Source: Aduncisulcus paluster (lineage: Eukaryota > Fornicata). Taken from it: a stretch of DNA of 26,235 nucleotides. Both the position numbers and the translations under genes were made by a program. Location of the stretch: NCBI GenBank assembly GCA_024181965.1, contig BQXS01012323.1, forward strand, positions 14,149 to 40,383. Direction: 5' to 3'. Below, piece after piece: positions 17,056 to 26,235 of this stretch (the first letter of the stretch is position 1; each line of letters starts with the position of its first letter). Below the pieces are notes generated by a model that worked only from the letters and a program-made list of their open reading frames with translations, was not told the DNA's origin and searched no databases.

Positions 17056-19569
17056 TTATCTTGGACTTAGCATTCTACCTCTATATACACTGACCCTTTC
17101 TCCAGCACTTAAACCTCCACCTCTTCGTCTTGTCTTTTCCCGTCTGTCTTCCATGCCCTCTCTGCCATCACAAAGCATATCAAGGATTGCATCTCTGCGA
17201 GTCCTTGGAGTGTACTTGAATCCAGCACCGCGAGAGGACATCGTTGATCCAGAGCCACCTCGAATGCTTCCGTATCCTCCTGGAGATACTGATTGGGTTG
17301 ATGATCTTTGAGCGAATCCAGGACTTGTTCCAACGAGCTGATCGTAACTTGTTCCTCTGCTTTGGGCATGCGACGAATGAGGGCGAGATGTTTGAGTGAA
17401 TGCAGCATGTTTGGCTTGAACAAACGATTGTGATGGAGACATCATTCGTGGACCATGAGACTGCGCGTATGGAGACTTTGAGAAGAAGGAGGCTGAGGAA
17501 TGGGTGGTACCCGAACGAGCCATTCTTTGGTAACCATCACTACCAAGACGAGCACTTGATGATGATGGGCGTTGCATTGAACCGGAAGAAGCCCGTCTCA
17601 AACCGAGACTTGCCGAGGATTGACCAACTATGCCTCCTCTTCCAGTCTGTGAAGATACAGGTGATCTTGCGTGGATATATGGATAACCCATGTTATTACT
17701 TGCACTTCCAGGCTGCATCCCTTCTCTACTACTCCCAGCGTAGAGTACACCAGTCCCATCACCATATCTGCCCGATCTATTCGATCCATCCCGACTTGAC
17801 CGTCCATCCCGACTTGATGGAGCCAATGGAGGGCGCGGGGAATAGATGAGAGATGGAGGCGTGGAAGGGGGATGTGGTGGGGGCACAGGTGATAATGAGC
17901 GGTGATGAATAATCCCGTGAGAAGATCCATGATAGCTGGTAGGCCCAGAAACCATCCCGTGGCTGGACTCGGGACGAGAGGATGGCCTGGAAGATGATGC
18001 TGAATGACGAACAATCCCAACATCAGAAGAATGTCTTTGGGCGAGTTCTTTCTCCCTCTGTGTCATCGTGATATCTTTTCTCAATTCATATGGGGTGGGG
18101 GAATATATCCACCCCGGTTGTGGAGCTTGAACTCCTTGTGTATGCAATCCATTTTGTTCTTCCGTATTATCCTGACCTTGTTGGATTGTGTGCTCATCCG
18201 GAATAAAACCGGTGGAAGATCCACCAAGTCCAGACGGTGGGCGGACATCAGAACCATCACCTGATACATTTTTAACCAGTAGAGAAGCAAACATAAGAAC
18301 TTTCTCAATATTACGCCGCCTTTCCTCCTCAAGCTCCTTTCTACGTTCTTCACGTCGCTTTCTGAGTTTTTCTCCCCTATCAATCACTCTTGAGAATGTC
18401 ATTGACCTTGAATCTGGTGTCTTTGTCGTTGTTGCATCATATTCTTCCGAGTATGAGTCCTCATATGGTTCTTCTATACCATCGGGACGAATTCTTCTCA
18501 CAGATGAACGATGTCTACTTGATTTCCGGGGGCCTTTTCCGCCAGCGGTGCTGCGATGGTCTTGAGTATCATCAGTATCATCTTCTTCGTGATGTTTGTC
18601 CGATTTCTTCCTTCTTCGGTGTCGATGCTCATGGCCATCACCAGAAGCTTCATCATCTCTACTATATTCTTCAGAATGTTCATTATCAGAGGACTTTATA
18701 GGCCCACGATTTACATTATCTTTCAAATCTCGCTCTAATTTCTTTCTCCGGCGTTCCTCCTCTTCTTTTTCTTTACGGATCTGTTGTAATTCTGTTTCAA
18801 GTTCGCGTTGTCGTTCAATGGCTTTGGTTAGAGCTTCAACATTTTTCTTCAACTCTTCTTCACGTTGTTGCTCCTTTTCTTTCATAGATTCCATCTCCTC
18901 AGACATTTTTGAAAATTTCTCCTCATATTCAGCCTTTAAACGTTCTGCTGCAGCTTGAGCAACTTCTAGTGCTTCCTTTAACTCGTCAGCAAGGGATTCA
19001 GCAGCATCAGCACGTTGCTTTTCTTTTTCGACTTCAGAAGATAACTGGATCATTTGTTCTTCCATTTCTGCCATTTTCTCTTTTAATTGTTCAAGTTCTT
19101 GGGTTAATTTCGTAATTTTAGCCTCCATTTCAGCCCTGACATTTGCCAACTCTTTTTCATGTTCTTCTTTCATCTTGGCTTTTTCAGCTTCATGTGCCTT
19201 ATTCAGAGAGGCTATTTCTTCTTTATGTTTCTCTTCTTGATCTTTGATTTCTTGTTGTAAAGATTCATTTTCTTGCATTAATTCCGCTCTTTTCATACGT
19301 TCCTCGTCTAATAATTCATTCGCCTGACCTATTCTTTCTTCTAATTTTGCTTGGATTTTTTCATGTTCTGCAAGCAATTTTTCACGTTCTTCCTCAACTG
19401 CAGCTAATAAATCTTCTTCTGTATAACCTCCTGACACTCCACCAAAAGATATTGGTTTAAACGAGTCCCCTAATCGTCTTCGTTGAAATAACTGTTCTCG
19501 CAGGGCCAGAATTTCCTTTATAAGGGATTCTCGCTGCCCTATAAGCTCCATGTTTACCAAAACAAGCAT
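17056..19569 (-). CDS. Coiled-coil protein with long disordered Ser/Arg-rich C-terminal half
   Basis: ATG 19569 to TAA 17058-17056 gives 837 aa in one intact frame; ATG at 19551 is an alternative start seven codons in. Residues about 50-295 form one long Glu/Lys/Gln/Leu coiled coil (EEEREKLLAEHEKIQAKLEE onward). A charged Asp/His/Arg/Lys region follows. Another basic helical stretch lies near 385-430 (RGEKLRKRREERRKELEEER). The rest is a Ser/Pro/Gly/Arg-rich disordered tail with an internal SSRDG repeat. A conserved-looking basic end contains TPRTRRDAILDMLCDGREG. The architecture suits a cytoskeletal, basal-body or microtubule-associated protein, but I do not recognise a family, and similarity to giant coiled-coil proteins would be compositional only. 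Confidence 0.8.
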   Translation of the reverse strand: MLVLVNMELIGQRESLIKEILALREQLFQRRRLGDSFKPISFGGVSGGYTEEDLLAAVEEEREKLLAEHEKIQAKLEERIGQANELLDEERMKRAELMQENESLQQEIKDQEEKHKEEIASLNKAHEAEKAKMKEEHEKELANVRAEMEAKITKLTQELEQLKEKMAEMEEQMIQLSSEVEKEKQRADAAESLADELKEALEVAQAAAERLKAEYEEKFSKMSEEMESMKEKEQQREEELKKNVEALTKAIERQRELETELQQIRKEKEEEERRRKKLERDLKDNVNRGPIKSSDNEHSEEYSRDDEASGDGHEHRHRRRKKSDKHHEEDDTDDTQDHRSTAGGKGPRKSSRHRSSVRRIRPDGIEEPYEDSYSEEYDATTTKTPDSRSMTFSRVIDRGEKLRKRREERRKELEEERRRNIEKVLMFASLLVKNVSGDGSDVRPPSGLGGSSTGFIPDEHTIQQGQDNTEEQNGLHTQGVQAPQPGWIYSPTPYELRKDITMTQREKELAQRHSSDVGIVRHSASSSRPSSRPESSHGMVSGPTSYHGSSHGIIHHRSLSPVPPPHPPSTPPSLIYSPRPPLAPSSRDGRSSRDGSNRSGRYGDGTGVLYAGSSREGMQPGSASNNMGYPYIHARSPVSSQTGRGGIVGQSSASLGLRRASSGSMQRPSSSSARLGSDGYQRMARSGTTHSSASFFSKSPYAQSHGPRMMSPSQSFVQAKHAAFTQTSRPHSSHAQSRGTSYDQLVGTSPGFAQRSSTQSVSPGGYGSIRGGSGSTMSSRGAGFKYTPRTRRDAILDMLCDGREGMEDRREKTRRRGGGLSAGERVSVYRGRMLSPR

Positions 19570-19860
19570 ATTTTATGATACTTTTTCGTTTTTGAAATTT
19601 AGCGTTTATTTTTTCAGAGAAAATCATAAGCAAGATTTAAAAAGAAAAATGTGAAAGAAGAATATGCATAAAAGAAAAGAAAATAGAGGTAAAAATGACG
19701 ATTTCCGGTGTTTTGAGTCCAGTCAGGAAATACAACTAATACAAATTTTATATAAGTATATCTTCAAAAATTCTTGATTGTTTATTCTTGAATTTTATAC
19801 CACTTCTTTAGATAGTCTTTTTTTGGAGGTTCAGCCGATTTTGTCATCAACTCATTCAAA
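19570..19860. promoter_or_regulatory. Divergent intergenic region, presumed bidirectional promoter
   Basis: This 291-bp spacer separates the diverging coiled-coil gene and the M28-like membrane protein gene. It is AT-rich with a short mixed-composition patch near 19694-19725. No recognised promoter motif stands out; the call rests on gene orientation. Confidence 0.35.
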
Positions 19861-22395
19861 ATGGGTAAGAAATCTTCACATAAAAGGGGAAAAAAGTCCG
19901 GAAAGGCCCCCAAAGAAAAGGGTCTGAAACGTATGATGCAAATCAGTGAAAATTGGGCTGATAAAATTACTGGGTCGATGGACCGTTTTAACGTCTTATG
20001 GATGATCATTGGTACCCTGTTTTTCTGGTTTATTGCTATTCAACTGCAAAATTATAATCTAACTAAGCCATTTTCTGCTCTGATCCAAACCAGTGCAGAG
20101 AGAATTCCCCCTTCCCCACCTAAATATGTAACCCAAGACATTTTTATTCATGATTCCCACCTTTATTTTGTGAATTTAGCGGAGAAACTTGAAGAAATAG
20201 TGTATGAAAATGGATTTGATTGTTCACATAAAGTTCATTCTATTTCTCCACTTAATAGTCCTATCTCCCCCCCTAACAATGCCGCTTTTGTTAATCATGA
20301 AGCTCTTTTCTTCCGTGTTGGTATTGAGGTTGATGGAGAGTTGAGTTCCATTCCTTCTGTCACTGTTATCCTCCCCGAGATTTCTGCTTCAAATGCTGAT
20401 GATTTGAGTGTTCTTGCCATTCAATTGGTCCAACAATCAGTGGAGCAGCTTATGGGAGTCAATCCTTTGGGTTTAGTTTTCGTTATTTCAACCTCACATG
20501 CTGCCATTCCTGCTATGACCACTTCCATCCAAAAGGTTGGATTCCTCACTACTAGATCCGTTATTCTTGAATTCACGGACAGTCAACGTGCTCCCTTATC
20601 AGTCTATGATGTTCTTATTTCCGGTTGTGAATACATTGATACCTATCAGGAGTTCATGGGTTCTAATATTTCTGTTGAAGACTGTTCTCAGGCCCTTTCT
20701 ATCATTGCCGAGTTATCTGTCAATTCAATGAGTACAACTGTCCGTACCCATGTTGATACTCTCCCTGCGTACTTCTCCACTCTCCTTCAGTCAGTCTCCT
20801 CAAAAGCTCTCTCCTCTGCTTCTTCAATGTCACAGCTATTCTCAGTGCTTGGAAGAGATTCTCAACTACGCCCTCTTGTCATGAGCACAACTGGTCGAGA
20901 AATTAGTCTTAGTCTTGGCGTCAGTGAGTCATACCTGCACAAAACTGGTGATTTGCAACATGTGGTGTCTGGGATCGTCAATGGTCTCAGTCCGTTAATG
21001 TCTCAGCTGCCAATTGTCTCCACAGCCTTCTCTCGTCAGCTTAACTCTGGTATTTTCTTCGATAATGAGAGAATGAGAACTTTGCCTCTTCGTTCAGCTC
21101 CTGTCATCTCCAAACCCATATCTTTCGGCTCTGATGGAACTCGTATTATTGGAATTGGAGTCTCTGTTGTCCTGATTGTAGCTGTGCTTGTGAGTGTTTA
21201 CACCCCAGGTTCGATCATCTCAAAAGTAATCTCATTCCTCCTTGCTGGAGCACTTAAACTCTCAATAATGATCTTTTTGGCTCTGATTATTTCAGTTATC
21301 ATCATTGCAGGCCTTGTCTGGCTTGGTGTTCGTTCCAACATTATTTCTTCAATCTATGCGAGTTCTTCTCTCAGTGTCGTTATGTTGGGTATTGTGATAT
21401 TCATTGGTGTTATTTTCCTCTTGAGCTCAAAGAGTGACATCATGAGACGATGCAAGGAAGATGCTCTTGTTGGATTCCTTGATATCTCCGTTGCTTTTCT
21501 CCTTATTGTCACAAGCATTGTGGCCAGCCAAACTGTAGCTTTTACTCCTACTTTTATAAAAGAAAGTGATTTTATGGGCACCTTTGCTGGGTTGGGAGTG
21601 TTCATTATCCGTCAGGTTGCCACTGGGTTATCGGCTATTCTTTTTCCTTTGGCGATTTCCCTATTAATTGGCCGCATGCTTTCTACAATAGCTTGGAAAT
21701 TCGTTCCATTAATATATAAGGAATTGAAGGTCCCCACAGATAAAAAAGATCAGATTCGTGAACGTACAGCCCCCGAAAGAGCGAGATATAATGAAGCTTA
21801 TGCTAATGTCCAGGGAACAATCGAATCGATGCGCGGAATCCTCGTTTGCGCAATGATTTGTGTTCATGTTGCACCATTTCGATTAACAATGCGGTTTGTT
21901 AGTGTGTTTGGGAGTCATATCGGGGTTGCCTCTGCCATTATTGTGTGTTTTGCCCTTTATATTCCACTTTGGATCCTTATAATTCCAAAATGTCTCGCAA
22001 ACCGGACAGAAACGAAAATTATCATCTTCGTAGCCGGTGCTATTTCCATTTTTGCCGTTTTATTTGCTCTTGCCAGCACAGATAATGCCCATACTAGGAC
22101 CTTGATGAAAGAGAATGACATTGAGCTTTCTGTTTTCATTGATGATTCAAATCCACAAATGTATTATTCCTCCGTTGAATTTAAATGGAAAGAGAAAGAG
22201 GTCAAGGATGAAGAGGAGGAAGAAATTGTTCATATCCCAACCAGAATCCGTGGATACGTCGGAGATCAACTATTTGACGGAAGATTGATTGAAGATCCTG
22301 TGAAATTCTATCCCATGAAATCTGAAGAAGAAATCAAATTCAAGGGTTCTATTTCATTGAATGGGAAAAGATGTGTGTTTAACGAACATTTATGA
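19861..22395 (+). CDS. Multi-pass ER membrane protein with M28-peptidase-like lumenal domain (ERMP1/GPAA1-like), apparently non-catalytic
   Basis: ATG 19861 to TGA 22393-22395 gives 844 aa. Residues 1-30 are strongly basic and one membrane segment lies at about 44-63 (LWMIIGTLFFWFIAIQL). A lumenal domain of about 360 residues follows, then about eight or nine hydrophobic segments between 429 and 740, and a soluble C-terminus of about 100 residues. This layout is that of ERMP1 (M28 peptidase, about 900 aa) and broadly of GPAA1, the GPI-transamidase subunit with a dead M28 fold. In the lumenal domain ILPEISASNADDLSVLAIQL aligns by pattern with the M28 zinc-site strand and helix. The usual His-x-Asp is replaced by Leu-Pro-Glu, and the Glu-Glu catalytic pair of the next strand by Thr-Ser-His (FVISTSHA). 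I infer a scaffold or pseudo-peptidase. Length and C-terminus favour ERMP1-like; missing catalysis favours GPAA1-like. Confidence 0.6.
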   Translation: MGKKSSHKRGKKSGKAPKEKGLKRMMQISENWADKITGSMDRFNVLWMIIGTLFFWFIAIQLQNYNLTKPFSALIQTSAERIPPSPPKYVTQDIFIHDSHLYFVNLAEKLEEIVYENGFDCSHKVHSISPLNSPISPPNNAAFVNHEALFFRVGIEVDGELSSIPSVTVILPEISASNADDLSVLAIQLVQQSVEQLMGVNPLGLVFVISTSHAAIPAMTTSIQKVGFLTTRSVILEFTDSQRAPLSVYDVLISGCEYIDTYQEFMGSNISVEDCSQALSIIAELSVNSMSTTVRTHVDTLPAYFSTLLQSVSSKALSSASSMSQLFSVLGRDSQLRPLVMSTTGREISLSLGVSESYLHKTGDLQHVVSGIVNGLSPLMSQLPIVSTAFSRQLNSGIFFDNERMRTLPLRSAPVISKPISFGSDGTRIIGIGVSVVLIVAVLVSVYTPGSIISKVISFLLAGALKLSIMIFLALIISVIIIAGLVWLGVRSNIISSIYASSSLSVVMLGIVIFIGVIFLLSSKSDIMRRCKEDALVGFLDISVAFLLIVTSIVASQTVAFTPTFIKESDFMGTFAGLGVFIIRQVATGLSAILFPLAISLLIGRMLSTIAWKFVPLIYKELKVPTDKKDQIRERTAPERARYNEAYANVQGTIESMRGILVCAMICVHVAPFRLTMRFVSVFGSHIGVASAIIVCFALYIPLWILIIPKCLANRTETKIIIFVAGAISIFAVLFALASTDNAHTRTLMKENDIELSVFIDDSNPQMYYSSVEFKWKEKEVKDEEEEEIVHIPTRIRGYVGDQLFDGRLIEDPVKFYPMKSEEEIKFKGSISLNGKRCVFNEHL

Positions 22396-22786
22396 TCTTG
22401 AATTTACTTAGTAGAGAAATGTTACAGATAATTCACTATACTGTACTATACTGAATAGATTATGTATCTGTAAGTATTTGATCCATTCTTTGTGATTATA
22501 TGAGTTTAAATAGCATACCATAATTGTTTATCTCTATATATATCATAGATATTAGCATCTTGGAATCATGAAGAAGATCAATTAGGGTGGAAATAATCAG
22601 ATAAAATAGTTTATTATAATCTTCAGCTTATGACCCATGCATGTGAATGTATCTATAACAATATTGTACCGTGACCCAAGATTCTTATGGAAAAAGAACA
22701 AAAGAATTACAGAGCTAGAAATAAATAAATATTAGCTAACATATTATGAGATTTAAATTTACAGACGTGCCTTCGAACGTGCATGT
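22396..22786. other. AT-rich convergent spacer
   Basis: This 391-bp spacer holds the 3' ends of two convergent genes. Apart from a short direct repeat (TACTATACTG-type words at about 22431-22452), I see no gene, RNA or mobile element in it. Confidence 0.5.
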
Positions 22787-24722
22787 CTATTGCTTTCTTT
22801 GTTCAACGAAAGAATATAACATTTCAATGGATTCCTCGATGCTGCCACTTAATCGGAAGAAAGGAATGACAAGACCAATAGCCTCAGAAACACTCTCCCT
22901 TACAATCGCCCTATATAGCGATTCAACACGATTCTTGTGGAAAAACTCATCTTTGGGGAATAAATAAGGTTCTTTGAAAGGAATGCATAACTGATCTTTC
23001 CAGAAAATGGATGGAACACCAACTTCTTGGGATTGTTCAGCATCTTTCGAGGACTTTCCTTTCTTTTTCTTATCATCTGAAGAACTTTGCTTTTCGGGGG
23101 TATCTGAAACTGCACTTTGATCAGCCTCCTCGGATTCAAGCCATGAACAGAATTTCTCACCTTCATCGCCATTTAAGGTAACACTGATATCATCAAATGA
23201 TTCAATGTTGTTCGGAACAAGGTAGTGATGGGAAATATTCTTGCTGAAAAACTGCGTTTTGCTTCCTTTCTTGCCATTACTGGCATTTTTCTCACATCTC
23301 TTCCTCTCTTCGTCTCTCTCTTCTTTTCTCCTTCTCCTTTGTCCATCGAGAAGCAAGAGATTTCTGGCAACGAGACAAGGAGTGTCATGCGAATACCTGT
23401 ACAGTTCAGCTTCTTCAATGAGCACGCTGGCTCCGTTAGCACTAGATTTTCCCTTGGAAGAAGAGGATTTGCCCCCTTTCCCAGATTTCTTGTCAGATTC
23501 ATCGCTCTTCACACCCTCTCGTCTCTCTCTCTCTGATAGCTCTTCCACGGATATCCTCATCGAACATGCACATTCGTTCACTCCTTGTTTGGCATAATTC
23601 CATATATTGAGAAGACATCAAGTGCGATAATATATTGAACAGAATGGTGAAACGCAGGGTCGTAACAGTGTCTTCCGAGACTTTTACAGGTGACGAGATA
23701 GCTCTGTTCCTTCTTATACGATCGGAATCATGAGATAATATGGATTTATCAAGCTGTCCGATTGCACACAATTCGCTAATGGGCCTCTGTCTTTTGTTGT
23801 ATAAATGTTTAAAGAGATAAGGTCTAATCTTAGAGAGTCGTTTTGGCATGTTTCTCAATAAGAGGTCATGTTCTTCTTCTCCTTCTTCCTCTTCTTCCTT
23901 CCACCCATTCTCCTCTTCCTCCTCTTCCTCCTCTTCCTCCTCCTCTTCTTCTTCCTCTTCCTCTTCCTCTTCTTCCTCCCTTTCTTGCCATTACTGGCAT
24001 TTTTCTCACATCTCTTCCTCTCTTCGTCTCTCTCTTCTTTTCTCCTTCTCCTTTGTCCATCGAGAAGCAAGAGATTTCTGGCAACGAGACAAGGAGTGTC
24101 ATGCGAATACCTGTACAGTTCAGCTTCTTCAATGAGCACGCTGGCTCCGTTAGCACTAGATTTTCCCTTGGAAGAAGAGGATTTGCCCCCTTTCCCAGAT
24201 TTCTTGTCAGATTCATCGCTCTTCACACCCTCTCGTCTCTCTCTCTCTCTGATAGCTCTTCCACGGATATCCTCATCGAACATGCACATTCGTTCACTCC
24301 TTGTTTGGCATAATTCCATATATTGAGAAGACATCAAGTGCGATAATATATTGAACAGAATGGTGAAACGCAGGGTCGTAACAGTGTCTTCCGAGACTTT
24401 TACAGGTGACGAGATAGCTCTGTTCCTTCTTATACGATCGGAATCATGAGATAATATGGATTTATCAAGCTGTCCGATTGCACACAATTCGCTAATGGTC
24501 GGAGTCTTTTCATAGAGGTGAGAGTGCAAAGAATAGAAATGAAGAGGCCTCTGTCTTTTGTTGTATAAATGTTTAAAGAGATAAGGTCTAATCTTAGAGA
24601 GTCGTTTTGGCATGTTTCTCAATAAGAGGTCATGTTCTTCTTCTCCTTCTTCCTCTTCTTCCTTCCACCCATTCTCCTCTTCCTCCTCTTCCTCCTCTTC
24701 CTCCTCCTCTTCTTCTTCCTCT

Positions 24723-24754
<32 letters not shown>

Positions 24755-26198
24755 TCTCTCTTCCTCTTCTTCCTTAATAATCTCTTGGACCTCCTCTTCT
24801 TCATATCCTTCTCTTCGAAGTTCGTCAAGCCTTGTTTGCTTCCAAAGCATTTTCTCTTCTTTCTTCTTTTCTTTCTCTTTTCTTCTTTTTTCAAGCTCAG
24901 CACTCACAAAGGAATTAATTAGGGCAACGCTGACGGATTGTTGAAGTGGAAGACCGACAAACATAACACTCAAGGTCGCAATAGAGAATAGAATGTCTTG
25001 GACTCTAACATAACGCGAGAGAGAGGAAGAATTGGCAGGGGATGGAGGTTTTGAAGATATAGAAGGTTTTTTCATAAACAAACCATGATAATTGTACGGC
25101 AATTTCTTCTCTTCTTTCTCTTCTTTCTCTTCTTTCTCTTCTTTCTCTTTGTAACCTTGAGATTCATCAAGAGATTTCTTTGAATCTTCAACCATACTGT
25201 TTGAATCTGTTGATTCTTGATTGTTTGAGGCCGTTTTATCCATCATTTGTGCTAATCTTGAAGCAGCCCGTACAATGCCAACGGCTTTCTTCAGCTTTTT
25301 ACCACTTTCGATCGCTCGAAGACCACCTCGCTTCATGACGGACATGGAATGCTCTGAGAAACTATCATTGAGTGGGATTTTAAGCTCTGCCAAAGGATCT
25401 TCAGGCTCTTCTTCTTCTTCTACCTCGTGTTTCCCCTTTCCACCCTTCTTTTTAGACCCAGCCTCTGGCTTCTTCTTACCTTTTCCTTTGTCATTATGAA
25501 TATCTCCAATCCACTCTTCCATTTCTCTCGAAGATAGATCCATTCTGAGTTGTTTGAGGTCATTTCTCCGTGTGGCCCGATCATTTTTCCTCCATTCATG
25601 TACAGATGAGGGTGTGAGACTCTCCAACAGTTTAAGGCTCATCAAAGCCCAGGCTCTTTCGTTGCTTTCTCTTGCACAAAGTCTCAAAGCGGCCAGAACG
25701 AGGGGTGAAGGTGAGAGGGAAAGGAAAAGAGGCGATAATGAGTGCTTATTGCTTTGCAGGAACAGCTCAGTCTCAACACACACACTCACAACCACTCCTC
25801 CAACACTCTTCTCAACAGCCCAACGTGGGAGATGGGACAGAGAGAGGGAGAGAGATGGAAGAACTGAGGAGGAAATGCTTGTGGGAGGCGTTAAGAGTGA
25901 GGGGAAGATCAGGGAAGGAGGTTGTTTGGTGTATACAGGCTCTATAAATAGACCACCTTGTCCATGCTCGTCACCATTCGAATTTGAATCCTCTTCTTCT
26001 CCTTCATGTCCTTCAATTATTGGCAAATCACCCTGCAAACTCAAAGGTTTCTGTTGGGGACTCATGATTCGCATCCATTCAACACTCTCTCTCTTCTTGT
26101 GAGCACGTTCCTCTTTAAGTTTGGCCTGGGCTAGTCTTTCTTTTTCTTTCTCAGCATCCAATTTTAGCTCTTCAATGCACACTGCGTATTTTGGATCT
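22787..26198 (-). CDS. Unrecognised Glu-rich helical protein, 5'-incomplete, frame broken by a 714/764-bp tandem duplication
   Basis: The stop is TAG at 22789-22787. The N-terminus is missing: the frame is open at least to 26198 (DADPKYAVCIEELKLDAEKE reads as normal protein), where a repeat of 7865-7901 begins, and a TGA follows at 26227-26225. As assembled, one frame runs from the right edge to 23855 and the true C-terminal part is 23581-22787. Using copy 2 (23979-24742) and skipping copy 1 gives one frame of 893 aa from the first GTG. Features are a helical N-terminus, Ser/Leu-rich segments, a Lys/Gly-rich tract (KGKGKKKPEAGSKKKGGKGK), KEE repeats, a Glu run coded by 24655-24790, and a compact C-terminus (IFWKDQLCIPFKEPYLFP). 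No family is recognised. Alternate reading of Glu-run codons makes long antisense Ser/Phe frames that are not genes. Confidence 0.65.
23265..23978. repeat. Tandem duplication C, copy 1 (714 bp, shortened copy)
   Basis: This unit abuts copy 2. Relative to copy 2 it lacks one CT step in the CT-run near 23521-23534 (2 bp) and 48 bp at about 23781 (16 codons, in frame). Everything else looks identical. The 2-bp loss causes the frame break within this copy. Its left part (23265 to about 23520) is in frame with the gene's C-terminal coding region. Confidence 0.93.
23979..24742. repeat. Tandem duplication C, copy 2 (764 bp, intact copy)
   Basis: This is the frame-intact copy, continuous with the upstream coding region. 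Both borders lie in CTT/CCT-rich sequence encoding Glu/Lys tracts, a plausible site for slippage or misassembly. The junction with copy 1 is at 23978/23979. Confidence 0.93.
25106..25150. repeat. 9-bp coding minisatellite (KEE repeats)
   Basis: A CTCTTCTTT unit is repeated about four times in phase with the frame, encoding Lys-Glu-Glu repeats on the minus strand. The 9-bp length means copy-number change would not break the frame. Confidence 0.8.
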
Positions 26199-26235
26199 GC
26201 ATCTGTAGAAGAGCGTGAAAGTGGTCATATCGTTC
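26199..26235 (+). repeat. Terminal 37-bp repeat of 7865-7901
   Basis: The last 37 bases, from GCATCTGTAGAAGAGCG onward, are identical to 7865-7901, where they encode ASVEERESGHIVP of the helical-protein gene. Here they lie in place of upstream sequence for a minus-strand gene and bring in a stop codon. The match runs to the end of the window, so its full length is unknown. Confidence 0.93.

Noticed and set aside
23848-24944. Long Ser-rich and Phe/Leu-rich plus-strand frames over 23843-24326 and 24612-24944
   Set aside because: They are antisense readings of GAA/GAG-rich coding sequence on the minus strand and have no domain content.

Overview
The window is nuclear DNA from a unicellular eukaryote. 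It encodes SRP68, a DNAJC21/Jjj1-type J-protein, an HP1-like chromodomain protein, a cyclin-box protein and ZC2HC-type zinc fingers. It uses the standard genetic code (TAA, TAG and TGA all end genes). One 65-nt GT-AG intron is clear. Genes are packed 0.2-0.4 kb apart, spacers are AT-rich, and many proteins carry Ser-, Glu- or Lys/Gly-rich low-complexity tracts. This fits an intron-poor free-living protist. A metamonad-like flagellate is my guess from overall style, not a demonstrated assignment.

Layout: (1) 1-585 (-), 5' part of a coiled-coil protein running off the left edge. (2) 792-2705 (-), DNAJC21/JJJ1 with one intron and one apparent frameshift. (3) 2910-4151 (+), multi-C2HC zinc-finger protein. 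(4) 4468-8734 (+), large alpha-helical/coiled-coil protein broken by a 337-bp tandem duplication. (5) 8934-11521 (-), SRP68 broken by a 230-bp tandem duplication. (6) 11721-13019 (+), chromodomain protein. (7) 13125-13321 (-), a weak candidate small spliced gene. (8) 13368-15650 (+), cyclin-box protein with a long Ser-rich tail. (9) 15651-17055, a 1.4-kb AT-rich convergent spacer with simple repeats and dyads. (10) 17056-19569 (-), coiled-coil protein. (11) 19861-22395 (+), multi-pass M28-peptidase-like membrane protein lacking the catalytic motifs. (12) 22787 to the right edge (-), unrecognised Glu-rich protein broken by a 714/764-bp tandem duplication.

There is no operon or pathway cluster. 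Two products belong to ribosome-linked systems (SRP targeting and 60S maturation) and two to nuclear regulation (chromodomain, cyclin). The rest are unassigned.

The most striking signal is structural. Three long genes each contain a direct, immediately adjacent partial duplication that breaks the reading frame, and removing one copy restores one continuous frame in every case. Two duplications are flanked by short imperfect matches. The third has copies that differ by a 2-bp and a 48-bp indel and contains an AG|GT that could in principle splice out exactly one copy. The last 37 bases of the window repeat 7865-7901, just downstream of the first duplication. Assembly or amplification artefact is the leading explanation. 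Real microhomology-driven tandem duplication, or unfixed alleles, is the alternative worth testing.
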